Origin: a bacterium
GTDB taxonomy: Bacteria > KSB1 > UBA2214
DNA: 9,389 bases
Assembly: GCA_029560815.1 (NCBI GenBank)
Contig: JAKQKF010000351.1
Span: 1 to 9,389 of the forward strand
Reading direction: 5' to 3'
The position numbers and the translations under genes were made by a program. Positions 1 through 7,036 of the stretch are shown piece after piece; the stretch's first letter is position 1, and the number at the start of each line of letters is the position of its first letter. The notes under the pieces were generated by a model that was not told the origin of the DNA, did not search any database, and saw only the letters and a program-made list of their open reading frames with translations.

Positions 1-1
1 G

Positions 2-1090
2 CGCGAAAAGGAAGAGGCGAAGCAGGCGGTCCGCGCCGTGCGGCGCGTGGAAGGGCGCTATTATGCCGGACTTTTGGCCTTTATCGGCCTCGGGATCTGG
101 TACTTCTTTTACCGGAACTATGGCAAGCGCCCGGCGATACACGATTATGTCCCGAAAGAGAGCCCCGAGATCCCCGATGAGACTCCGCCGGCGCTGGTCT
201 CCTACCTCCTCAACAGCCGGATCATCACCAGCGGAGCCCTTCTCGCCACTCTTTATGATCTGGCGCGGCGCGGTTTTGTCGAAATCTCCGAGAGCACGAG
301 CGAAAGCCGTGGTTTTTTCAGCGGCAAGGGGATGAAGCGCGATTATCTGCTCTCCCTGCAGGCCGATGCCGCCCAAAAACGGCGGAGTGAGCTGCAGGAA
401 TACGAGTCCGGTCTGCTTGATTTCATTTTCCATGATCTTGCGGGGGGCGAGAACGAAATTTCACTCAAGACATTTGGCAAGCACGCTCTCAAGGTGCAGA
501 GCTTTTTCAGCAAGTGGCAGGTGGGCGTGAAAAAAGCGGCCGAAGCGGCCGGCTGGTATGACAAGCGCAGTCTGAGCGGCATGCATCGCGCGATGCTCTG
601 CTGCGGTGCCGGCATGGTGGCAAGCCTCCTGCTGCTGATCTGGTATGCCCCGTGGCCGGCGGTGGCGGCCGCCCTTTTTCTGGCGCTGCTGATCAGCGCC
701 TATGCGATCCTGCATCGCACCGAGGAGGGAGAGCGGCGCTTCCAGCGCTGGAAGGCGCTTTCGCGCTACATGCGCAGCAAGGCTTTCCTGCAGACCCCGC
801 AGGGGAGCCTGCTCGACCGGATCGACCGTTACTTCGTCTACGCCCCGGTGCTCGGAGCGGGCAAGCCGCAGTACCAGGCGCTCGCCAGCCAGATCCCCGC
901 GGGGCAGAACGCCCACTATCTGCCCTGGTTCATCTATACCTCCGGCGACGGAGCGGCAGGAGGTGCCGATTCGTTCGCCCAGGCTTTCACCGCCATGACC
1001 ACAACGATGAGTTCATCCGGCGGCGTCGGTGGCGGGGCGAGCGTGGGTGGCGGCGGAGGTGCGGGCGGCGGGGGGGGCGGCGCAGGTTGA
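2..1090 (+). CDS. DUF2207 family membrane protein, 5'-truncated by window edge
   Basis: The reading frame is open from the first complete codon (position 2), so the gene starts outside the window and the GTG at 38 is probably internal. The visible 362 residues have a membrane segment at about 20-37, a soluble domain, a pair of membrane helices at about 197-215 and 219-237, and a Gly-rich tail from about 338. Family-like blocks are PPALVSYLLNSRI followed by ATLYDLARRGFVEI, then an ERRFQRWKALSRYM segment and FVYAPVLGAG. The order and the Gly/Ser tail fit DUF2207 (YciQ-like) predicted membrane proteins, whose molecular role is unknown. The missing N-terminus should carry the signal peptide and the outer domain. 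The stop is TGA, followed by a short AT-rich gap before slyD. I am fairly sure of the family and can say nothing firm on function. Confidence 0.82.
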   Translation, partial: REKEEAKQAVRAVRRVEGRYYAGLLAFIGLGIWYFFYRNYGKRPAIHDYVPKESPEIPDETPPALVSYLLNSRIITSGALLATLYDLARRGFVEISESTSESRGFFSGKGMKRDYLLSLQADAAQKRRSELQEYESGLLDFIFHDLAGGENEISLKTFGKHALKVQSFFSKWQVGVKKAAEAAGWYDKRSLSGMHRAMLCCGAGMVASLLLLIWYAPWPAVAAALFLALLISAYAILHRTEEGERRFQRWKALSRYMRSKAFLQTPQGSLLDRIDRYFVYAPVLGAGKPQYQALASQIPAGQNAHYLPWFIYTSGDGAAGGADSFAQAFTAMTTTMSSSGGVGGGASVGGGGGAGGGGGGAG

Positions 1091-1126
1091 GAGCGGCGTT
1101 ACTGCGGTCAGGGCACTTTTTTTGCC

Positions 1127-1155
1127 TTGGTTTTTTGCGATTTAATGCGTATTAT
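1127..1155 (+). promoter_or_regulatory. candidate sigma70-type promoter for slyD
   Basis: TTGGTT at 1127-1132 and TATTAT at 1150-1155 are separated by 17 bp in the AT-rich gap between the DUF2207 gene and slyD. The -10 matches the consensus at five of six bases but the -35 at only three, so this is a weak prediction. The predicted transcript would start near 1162, about 45 nt before the slyD start codon. No clear terminator separates the DUF2207 gene from slyD, so read-through is also possible. Confidence 0.35.
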
Positions 1156-1193
1156 GAACGCGTGTTTAACAGACAATATTGATCATCGATTTC

Positions 1194-1200
1194 AAGGAGG
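1194..1200 (+). promoter_or_regulatory. strong Shine-Dalgarno that fixes the slyD start
   Basis: AAGGAGG lies five bases before the GTG at 1206. It overrules the longer in-frame reading from the ATT/ATC codons around 1179, because the protein beginning MPIKENQVV at 1206 also matches the usual N-terminus of SlyD-like FKBPs. Confidence 0.85.
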
Positions 1201-1205
1201 TCAGC

Positions 1206-1694
1206 GTGCCCATAAAAGAAAACCAGGTCGTCACGATCCAGTATAATCTCACCGACGCGGATGGCAATCTGCTCGATACCACCTACGATGAGGGGCCGAT
1301 GGAGTTCATCACCGGTTCCGGCGAGCTGCTGCCCAGGCTGGAAGCCGAGATTGTGACTATGGCGATGAACAGCAAGAAAAAGGTCGTCCTCCCGCCGGCC
1401 GATGCCTATGGCGATTACGATCCCGAGGATATCCAGGTGGTCAAGCGGGAAGAACTGCCCGATGACCTCGAACTGGAGATCGGCACCGAACTGCTCGCCG
1501 AGGTCGATGAAGAGGCTGAAGAGGAAGTTAGCTGCTTCATCAGCAAGATCGACGGTGACGAGATCACCCTCGATTTCAACCACCCGCTGGCGGGCAAGGC
1601 CCTCCATTTTGAGGTGGAGCTGACCGGTGTGCGTCCTGCCACCCAGGAGGAACTCGAACACGGCCACGTCCATGGCGACGAGGAGTTCGATTAA
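1206..1694 (+). CDS. slyD: SlyD-like FKBP-type peptidyl-prolyl cis-trans isomerase
   Basis: This 162-aa cytoplasmic protein catalyses cis-trans isomerisation of X-Pro bonds and, in the SlyD family, also acts as a chaperone and metal-binding protein. The N-terminal FKBP half (QYNLTDADGNLLDTT, then ITGSGELLPRLE at 36-47) is followed by LPPADAYGDYDP at 62-73. An insert-in-flap chaperone domain spans roughly 72-122, and the SlyD signature DFNHPLAGKALHFEVELTG lies at 123-141. The C-terminus has a short His-containing tail, HGHVHG at 152-157, much shorter than the His/Cys-rich tail of E. coli SlyD, so nickel binding may be weak. The usual Pro-Gly-Leu-Glu of the FKBP pocket reads Pro-Arg-Leu-Glu here. 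The start is GTG, chosen from the Shine-Dalgarno. It is apparently monocistronic, ending at a strong terminator. Confidence 0.93.
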   Translation: MPIKENQVVTIQYNLTDADGNLLDTTYDEGPMEFITGSGELLPRLEAEIVTMAMNSKKKVVLPPADAYGDYDPEDIQVVKREELPDDLELEIGTELLAEVDEEAEEEVSCFISKIDGDEITLDFNHPLAGKALHFEVELTGVRPATQEELEHGHVHGDEEFD

Positions 1695-1712
1695 TCGGTG
1701 CGTATTACGCGC

Positions 1713-1746
1713 AAGGCCGGAAGAGTTTCTCTTCCGGCCTTTTTTT
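1713..1746 (+). terminator. intrinsic terminator of slyD
   Basis: A perfect 13-bp inverted repeat (AAGGCCGGAAGAG at 1713-1725 and its complement at 1729-1741) closes a 3-nt TTT loop and runs into seven T residues at 1740-1746. It begins 18 nt after the slyD stop. It also sits between the convergent slyD and helicase genes, but on the minus strand no U-tract follows the stem, so it should work mainly for slyD. Confidence 0.93.
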
Positions 1747-1767
1747 ATGTCCCGGCAGGCCGGGCGC

Positions 1768-4620
1768 TCACACCACGCTCCAGCGGATGGTGAAAAGCCC
1801 GGTCACCTCGCTCTTTTGGGCCACCCGCTTCTCGAGCATTGCGATGAGCGTGTCGCGTTTGATCCCGGTCTCGTCCTCGACCTGAAAAATCCGCTGCCGC
1901 AGCCGCCGCTTCTTCTGCTCCAGCTCCTGCAACTGCCGCTGCAGCTGGTGCTGTTCAAGGGGGACCCGGGTGCGGCGGGAGAGGCGGCTGAGCCGCCGGA
2001 TCTCTTTTTTCGCTTCAGCCAGTTCGTTCTCGACCGCCTCGGCCGCCTCATCCGACCAGGTCTCGAGACGTTCGCACTCTTCGTTGAAGAGGGTATTGTT
2101 CCACTCCTGGGAGTGCTGGGTGAGGTTCCTGATCTGTTTTTCGCTCTCCCGGGCCAGTTTTTTGAGCACCGCATCCGGGGCCTCCTGCGCCGGCATGACG
2201 GCGCCCCGGCAGTAGAAGAGATGTTCGCAGAGTTCCCCGTCCAGGGCGCGCCCCTGATCGTCAACAGCGGCGAAGACGAGATGCTCCTCGCGTTCGAGGC
2301 CGTCGATCATCAGCATTTGCAGGGTGAGCCAGCCGCTGCGGCCCCTGACCGCCTCGACCATCGAGATCCGCGTCGGATGGTGACTGATGTCGAAGAAGAG
2401 ATGGGCGACCGGGGTGTTGTGGCGCTTGCCGGCCGCCAGGACATATTCACCCAGCGGATGGGAGAGGCGGTAGAGGGCCTGGTCGGCGACCGGGGCCCGG
2501 CTGCGGGAGGCCAGGGCGTAACGGCCGGCCGGGACCTGCGGGAGGGGCGACTGGACCAGGTCGAACTGGAGGCCGGCGTCGTTGAAACGGGCCTGGTCGG
2601 CGAGCTGATAGCGGGTCAGCTCCCAGAAAAAATGGCCAATGCGGTTGAGCTGCTGGCGGGCATCCTCCAGGCGTGTGCGCAGCCGCGCCTGCACATCCTG
2701 ATCGAAATGCTCGAGCAGCAGGCGCCGGGTCTTGTCGAGTTGATGGGTGATGCTCTCCTCCATCTCCTGCTGCAGGGCGGTAAAGGCGGCATCGATCTCT
2801 TCGCGGCTGCGGCAGCGCTGGTAGAGGTCGAGGATGCGGGCCTCAAAGTCGACGCCTGATTCGATCTGGCCGAGGATTTCGTCGGAGGCTCCGAAGACCC
2901 CGTTGAAGAGGTTGAATTTCTGCTCGAGCAGCTCATAGACGCGCTGGTCGGCCTGATTACCGGTGTTGATAAAGTTGATCACCACCACATCGTGTTTCTG
3001 GCCGTAGCGGTGGCAGCGGCCGATGCGCTGTTCGATGCGCTGGGGATTCCAGGGGAGGTCATAATTGATGACCAGGCTGCAGAACTGCAGATTCAAGCCT
3101 TCGGCGGCTGCCTCGGTGGCGATCATGATCTGCCCGCGGTCGCGGAAGTGCTCGACCAGGGCGGTACGGATGTCGATCTGGCGCGAACCGCTGCTGCGTC
3201 CCTCGCCGGCGCGGCGTTCCAGCCACTCCTGGTAGATGGCGGCCGATTCCGGATCGGTGTTGCTGCCGTTGAAGAGGACGATGCGGCCGCCGTAGCCGAT
3301 GCGGACGAGGTGGCGGTGGATGTACTCCTGCGTCCGCCGGGATTCGGTGAAAATGAGGGCCTTTTCCGGCGCCCCCATCTTTTTCATCTCCGCGAAACCA
3401 CATTCGAGCGCCTGACCGAGCTTCCCGGCCTTGCTTTCCAGGGGGATGGCGCCGGCAGCGGTGATAAAGCCCTCGAGGAGCCTGATCTCCCCGGCCAGCT
3501 GGACGGGGTCGGCCTCCCCTTCGGCGCCGCCCTCGCCGCCGGCATCGCTCTCCTCGATGTAATCGCTCTCCAACTCCTCCCCCTGAATAAGGCCGTCGAG
3601 AAAACCGGCGTCGGGCTGCCCGCCGCGCTGCATCAACTGCAGGCGGTTGCGCATGGCGGTGAGGGTGCCGGCGACCGCATAAGCGGAGGATGCGAGCAGC
3701 TTGCGCAGGATCAGGATGAGGAGATGGCGCTGCTGGCGGGGCACGGCCAGGGTCTCCTCACGGGCGAGATATTCGGAGAGCCCGTCGTAGAGCGCCTGTT
3801 CCGCCTCGTTCGGGGTGAAAGGGATGGTGATGGCGCGCCGTTCAGTGTACTGGATGTACTCGGAGACCTGACTGCGCAGGGTGCGTTTGCAAAAGGAGGC
3901 GAGCCGTTCGCGGAGTTCGGCGTGGTCGGGTTTGGGTCCGCCGAAACGGCTGCGGAAGGCCGCGACCTCGCCGAAAATGTGGTCGTCGATGAGGGCGGCC
4001 AGCCCGTAGAGTTCGAGCAGTGAATTCTGCAGCGGTGTGGCGGTGAGGAGCAGCTTTTGCCGCTCCATGAGGGCCCACTGGATCTCCTGGGCCATTTTGC
4101 TACCCGCCTGGTAGACGTTGCGCAGTTTGTGGGCTTCGTCAATCACGACCAGGTCCCAGGGGATGGTCCGCAGCAGGGCGCCGTGGCGGCTGGCGAAGTG
4201 GATGGAGGTGATCACCACCAGGGGCTGGTCAAAGGGATTGGCCTTGCCCTCGCGCTGAACCTGGCGCATGGTGCGGGCGTCGATGACGCGGTTGGGGAGA
4301 TGAAATTTTTCCTCGAGTTCCATGCTCCACTGCACCCGCAGAGCGGCCGGGCAGATGACCAGCAGCCGGCGGCGGCGCTCGGCCCAGTACTGGCAAAGGA
4401 CCAGCCCCGCCTCGATGGTCTTGCCCAGCCCGACCTCGTCAGCGAGGATCACGCCCCGGGAAAGAGGGGAGCGGAGGGCGAAGAGGGCGGCCTCGAGTTG
4501 ATGGGGATTGAGATCGACGTGGGCGTCGAAGAGGGAGTGGGAGATTTTGCCGATGAGATCGCCGCGGAAGTGCTGCGTCAGGGCGTGGGCGTAAAATTTG
4601 GCATGAAATGCTGTCGACAT
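1768..4620 (-). CDS. SNF2-family DEAD/DEAH-box helicase (RapA-like ATPase)
   Basis: This 950-aa protein is an SF2 ATPase of the SNF2 group that probably translocates on double-stranded DNA or remodels protein-nucleic acid complexes. The helicase motifs are in order: Walker A DEVGLGKT at 61-68, Walker B DEAH at 161-164, motif III TATPLQN at 193-199, then in the second RecA lobe ATEAAAEGLNLQ at 501-512 and the arginine-finger motif QRIGRCHRYGQ at 531-541. An acidic, Gly-rich linker lies at about 349-372 between the lobes. The C-terminal third (about 600-950) has no known domain to my eye, and about 815-935 is charged and Gln/Glu/Arg-rich, probably coiled coil. The N-terminal stretch (FHAKFYAHALT, then VDLNPHQLEAALFAL) agrees with a widespread family of about this length, supporting the ATG at 4618-4620 despite a poor Shine-Dalgarno. 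It lies 71 nt downstream of the aminotransferase gene on the same strand with no obvious own promoter. DISARM also uses an SNF2 protein (DrmD), but no other DISARM gene is visible. Confidence 0.92.
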   Translation of the reverse strand: MSTAFHAKFYAHALTQHFRGDLIGKISHSLFDAHVDLNPHQLEAALFALRSPLSRGVILADEVGLGKTIEAGLVLCQYWAERRRRLLVICPAALRVQWSMELEEKFHLPNRVIDARTMRQVQREGKANPFDQPLVVITSIHFASRHGALLRTIPWDLVVIDEAHKLRNVYQAGSKMAQEIQWALMERQKLLLTATPLQNSLLELYGLAALIDDHIFGEVAAFRSRFGGPKPDHAELRERLASFCKRTLRSQVSEYIQYTERRAITIPFTPNEAEQALYDGLSEYLAREETLAVPRQQRHLLILILRKLLASSAYAVAGTLTAMRNRLQLMQRGGQPDAGFLDGLIQGEELESDYIEESDAGGEGGAEGEADPVQLAGEIRLLEGFITAAGAIPLESKAGKLGQALECGFAEMKKMGAPEKALIFTESRRTQEYIHRHLVRIGYGGRIVLFNGSNTDPESAAIYQEWLERRAGEGRSSGSRQIDIRTALVEHFRDRGQIMIATEAAAEGLNLQFCSLVINYDLPWNPQRIEQRIGRCHRYGQKHDVVVINFINTGNQADQRVYELLEQKFNLFNGVFGASDEILGQIESGVDFEARILDLYQRCRSREEIDAAFTALQQEMEESITHQLDKTRRLLLEHFDQDVQARLRTRLEDARQQLNRIGHFFWELTRYQLADQARFNDAGLQFDLVQSPLPQVPAGRYALASRSRAPVADQALYRLSHPLGEYVLAAGKRHNTPVAHLFFDISHHPTRISMVEAVRGRSGWLTLQMLMIDGLEREEHLVFAAVDDQGRALDGELCEHLFYCRGAVMPAQEAPDAVLKKLARESEKQIRNLTQHSQEWNNTLFNEECERLETWSDEAAEAVENELAEAKKEIRRLSRLSRRTRVPLEQHQLQRQLQELEQKKRRLRQRIFQVEDETGIKRDTLIAMLEKRVAQKSEVTGLFTIRWSVV

Positions 4621-4691
4621 TAAACTTTATTCCCGGATGATGGCGGATGTTGTTGAACTGATGAACGAGAGCGGTGGATCGTGGCGGCGGC

Positions 4692-6170
4692 TCACTCTCC
4701 CAGCTTGAACCAGGAGGCGACATCGGGGGAGGCGTTCCCGGATTCGCGCAGGCAGCGGTATTCGTTAGTGGAGGAGGAGTAGGAATAGTCCTTCTCCCAC
4801 TCGCCGGCGCGTTTGGTGGTCTCACGGATGGCGGCGAGGATGAAATCGATTTCAGCATCGGTCATGGTGGGATGGATGGAGAGGCGCACCCATCCCGGCT
4901 TGTTGCTGAGGTCACCATGGTCGATCTGTTCGGCGATGCGGTGCGAGCGGTGGGGATCGACATGGAGGAGATAGTGGCCATAGGTGCCGGCGCAGGAGCA
5001 GCCGCCGCGCACCTGAATACCGAAGCGGTCGTTGAGCAGCTTGACGAAGAGATTGTAGTGGATCGTTTCCGAGTAGAAGGAAAAGATCCCGAGGCGCTCC
5101 TCGATGTGGTCGGCGAGGAGATGGAGATGAGGGATGGAGCGGAGGCCGTCGAAGAGACGGTTTTTCATCTCCTCCTCGCGGGCGAGCATACCGGCCGCCC
5201 CCATTTGCTCCTTGAGCTCGATGGCCAGAGCGGCGCGGATAGCCTGGAGGAAGCCGGGTGTGCCCCCGTCTTCACGCGCCTCGATATTGTTGATAAAGCT
5301 GTGTTCGCCCCAGGGGTTGGTCCAGTTGACCGTCCCGCCGCCCGGCTGATCCGGCACCCGCAGGGTGTAGAGCGAGGAGTCGAAGAGGAGAATGCCCGCG
5401 CTGCCCGGCCCGCCGAGGAATTTGTGGGGGCTGAAAAAGATGGCGTCCAGTTTTGCGAGCGGGTCCTCCGGATGCATGTCGATGGCGACATAGGGGGCGG
5501 AGGCGGCGAAATCGACGAAGCAAAAGCCGCCATGTTCGTGCATGATGCGCGCCATCTCATGATAGGGGGTGCAGATCCCGGTGACGTTGGAGCAGGCGGT
5601 GAAGGTGCCGATCTTCATCTGCCGGTCACGGTATATGCGCAGGAGGCGGTGGAGGTGGTCGAGATCGACCAGTCCCTGCGGGTCCGGTTCGATCACCTCG
5701 ACATCAGCGATGGTTTCCAGCCAGGAGGTCTGGTTGGAGTGGTGCTCCATGTGGGTCATAAAGATGACCGGGCGTGACTCCGGCGGGAAGAAGAGATAGT
5801 CGGCGAGCTGCTCGGGGACGCGCAGGCCGAGAATGCGCTGCCATTTGTTCACCGCGGCGGTCATGCCGGAGCCGGTTGCGATGATAATGTCGCCGGGGCC
5901 GGCGTTGACATGCCGCTTGATCCGTTCCTGGGCGAAGTGATAGGCCCGGGTCATGCTGGTGCCGGTGACGCTCGATTCCGAATGGGTGTTGCCGACAAAA
6001 GGGCCGAAATGGCTGGCGATGGCCTCTTCGATCGGCTGGTAGAGACGGCCGCTTGCGGTCCAGTCGGCATAGACGATGCGCTGCTCGCCGAAAGGGGTCG
6101 CAAAGCTCTGGTTATACCCGATGATGCGGTCGCGGAAGGTGGTGAAACGGCTTTCAAGCGTGCCCGGCAT
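4692..6170 (-). CDS. PLP-dependent class V aminotransferase / cysteine desulfurase-like enzyme
   Basis: This 492-aa cytoplasmic enzyme has the fold type I class V aminotransferase pattern, the family of SufS/CsdA cysteine desulfurases, kynureninase and isopenicillin N epimerase. Visible residues are the PLP-stacking His in THMEHHSNQ (H143), the pyridine-binding Asp in FCFVDFAASAPY (D220), the Schiff-base Lys in SPHKFLGGPGS (K250) and a Cys pair in RGGCSCAGTYGHY (C391, C393). The Cys pair sits where SufS-like enzymes carry the persulfide-forming Cys, though the loop sequence differs from SufS. It is longer than SufS (about 400 aa), with a Ser/Tyr-rich tail from about 459. The start is well supported: AGGAG at 6175-6179 lies four bases before the ATG. 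It is divergent from lexA and upstream of the helicase. No suf, isc or thiolation partners are visible, so the substrate is unknown; a desulfurase role is inference. Confidence 0.88.
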   Translation of the reverse strand: MPGTLESRFTTFRDRIIGYNQSFATPFGEQRIVYADWTASGRLYQPIEEAIASHFGPFVGNTHSESSVTGTSMTRAYHFAQERIKRHVNAGPGDIIIATGSGMTAAVNKWQRILGLRVPEQLADYLFFPPESRPVIFMTHMEHHSNQTSWLETIADVEVIEPDPQGLVDLDHLHRLLRIYRDRQMKIGTFTACSNVTGICTPYHEMARIMHEHGGFCFVDFAASAPYVAIDMHPEDPLAKLDAIFFSPHKFLGGPGSAGILLFDSSLYTLRVPDQPGGGTVNWTNPWGEHSFINNIEAREDGGTPGFLQAIRAALAIELKEQMGAAGMLAREEEMKNRLFDGLRSIPHLHLLADHIEERLGIFSFYSETIHYNLFVKLLNDRFGIQVRGGCSCAGTYGHYLLHVDPHRSHRIAEQIDHGDLSNKPGWVRLSIHPTMTDAEIDFILAAIRETTKRAGEWEKDYSYSSSTNEYRCLRESGNASPDVASWFKLGE

Positions 6171-6207
6171 GGAACTCCTGCTGAAATGGTTCTCTCTTGA
6201 CGCCTAT

Positions 6208-6236
6208 ATTGTAACAAAAATCTCCGACAGGAACAA
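6208..6236 (-). promoter_or_regulatory. candidate promoter for the aminotransferase-helicase unit
   Basis: Read on the minus strand, TTGTTC (6231-6236) and TACAAT (6208-6213) are spaced by exactly 17 bp. The -10 matches at five of six bases and the -35 at three. The predicted start near 6201 leaves a leader of about 30 nt that contains the AGGAG Shine-Dalgarno. The perfect SOS box at 6354-6365 is well upstream of this promoter, so direct LexA repression of this side is not obvious. Confidence 0.5.
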
Positions 6237-6319
6237 CGATTTTCTTGCCCCCCTGAGGAGGGCGGCCGTTGGCTGCAGTGGTCAAAGATGAACATTTGTA
6301 AAAATAATGAAAAAAATGG

Positions 6320-6348
6320 TTGACAAAAGCAAACATATGTGCTATATT
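6320..6348 (+). promoter_or_regulatory. lexA promoter (-35 TTGACA, -10 TATATT)
   Basis: A perfect TTGACA at 6320-6325 is followed after 17 bp by TATATT at 6343-6348, close to the sigma70 consensus. An A-rich stretch at 6300-6316 could act as an UP-like element. Transcription should start near 6355, inside the perfect SOS box, which fits autorepression by LexA. Confidence 0.85.
6331..6342. promoter_or_regulatory. near-match SOS box 1, in the -35/-10 spacer
   Basis: AAACATATGTGC matches the Bacillus-type core GAAC-RNRY-GTTC at 10 of 12 positions (first G is A, second-last T is G). It is centred 23 bp upstream of the perfect box and lies between the two promoter hexamers. Confidence 0.5.
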
Positions 6349-6353
6349 AAGGT

Positions 6354-6365
6354 GAACAGATGTTC
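6354..6365. promoter_or_regulatory. LexA operator (perfect SOS box 2)
   Basis: GAACAGATGTTC is an exact match to the GAAC-RNRY-GTTC core of the Gram-positive-type SOS box. It lies a few bases after the -10, covering the predicted transcription start of lexA, the usual place for autoregulation. Confidence 0.88.
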
Positions 6366-6373
6366 TAATAACT

Positions 6374-6385
6374 GAATAAGAGTTC
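6374..6385. promoter_or_regulatory. near-match SOS box 3, next to the lexA start codon
   Basis: GAATAAGAGTTC matches the SOS core at 10 of 12 positions (T for C at position 4, A for Y at position 8). It is centred 20 bp downstream of the perfect box and overlaps the weak Shine-Dalgarno AAGAG at 6378-6382 of lexA. Confidence 0.45.
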
Positions 6386-6389
6386 ACCT

Positions 6390-7022
6390 ATGTCAGACAC
6401 GTTGACCCCGAAACAGCGCCAGGTGCTTGAAGCCATACGGCGGTTCCAGCAGGAAAAGGGTTTTCCCCCCACCGTGCGCGAACTGGCGGAGCTTTTCGGC
6501 CAGCTCTCCACGGCCGGGATGCACAAAATTCTCATGACCCTCCAGGAAAAGGGGGTGCTCAGCCGCCGTGAGGGGACCAAATCGCGCTCCTATCACATCA
6601 TCGGCGAGGAGCCGGGCGAAGGTCTCGCCGGCCGCGCGCGCGCCTGCCCCATCATCGGCGAGGTCGTGGCCGGCATGCCCGAACTGGCCCTGGAAGAGCG
6701 CGAGGGTGACCTCTATCTCGATTCGGATTGGGTGGGCAAGGAGGATATCTTTCTGCTCCGGGTCCGCGGTCACAGCATGATCGACGCCGATATCCGCGAC
6801 GGCGACCTGCTGGCTGTGCAGATCACCCAGAGCTGCCGCAACGGCGAGATCATCATCGCCCTGCTTGACGACGAGGCCACGGTCAAACGCTTTTACAAGG
6901 AAAAGGACCGCGTGCGCCTCCAGCCCGAAAACCAGACCATGCAGCCCATCTATATCCCCATTGACGACCCCGGTTTCCGCATCATCGGCAGAGTCAAGGG
7001 GCTGCTGCGCAGATACCATTAA
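6390..7022 (+). CDS. lexA: LexA, SOS response repressor and self-cleaving protease
   Basis: LexA represses DNA-damage genes and cleaves itself when RecA forms nucleoprotein filaments. This 210-aa protein has an N-terminal winged helix-turn-helix (about 1-70; PTVRELAELFG then STAGMHKILMTLQEKG) and a C-terminal peptidase S24 domain. The scissile bond is Ala94-Gly95 in EVVAGMP, the nucleophile is Ser129 in VRGHSM and the general-base Lys is Lys166 in ATVKRFY, the same spacing as E. coli A84-G85, S119 and K156. The family length is about 200 aa, so the protein is complete. The start ATG has a weak AAGAG Shine-Dalgarno. The promoter overlaps an exact SOS box, so autoregulation is likely. Two small genes follow, the first after only 14 nt, suggesting an operon. 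Confidence 0.97.
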   Translation: MSDTLTPKQRQVLEAIRRFQQEKGFPPTVRELAELFGQLSTAGMHKILMTLQEKGVLSRREGTKSRSYHIIGEEPGEGLAGRARACPIIGEVVAGMPELALEEREGDLYLDSDWVGKEDIFLLRVRGHSMIDADIRDGDLLAVQITQSCRNGEIIIALLDDEATVKRFYKEKDRVRLQPENQTMQPIYIPIDDPGFRIIGRVKGLLRRYH

Positions 7023-7036
7023 TCATCGGAGCCGAT

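Noticed and set aside
1700..1710. Short palindrome GCGTATTACGC after slyD
   Set aside because: The stem is five bases with a 1-nt loop, too tight to fold as RNA, and the real terminator follows directly.
1627..2859. 410-aa open frame on the plus strand opposite the helicase
   Set aside because: It is a GC-driven shadow of the helicase gene. Its protein has runs of Leu, Ala and Gly with no domain, and the helicase motifs on the minus strand are unmistakable.
2992..4023. 343-aa open frame on the plus strand
   Set aside because: It lies fully inside the helicase on the other strand and has no Shine-Dalgarno or recognisable domain.
1768..4620. DISARM or other defence island reading of the SNF2 helicase
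   Set aside because: No methylase, phospholipase D, DUF1998 or other partner genes are in the window, and the neighbours are housekeeping genes.
4674..5777. 367-aa open frame on the plus strand
   Set aside because: It is antisense to the aminotransferase, whose PLP-site motifs are clear; the plus-strand protein is low in complexity.
6290..6301. Fourth SOS-like box GAACATTTGTAA
   Set aside because: It matches only 9 of 12 core positions and lies upstream of the lexA -35 in AT-rich DNA, where chance matches are common.
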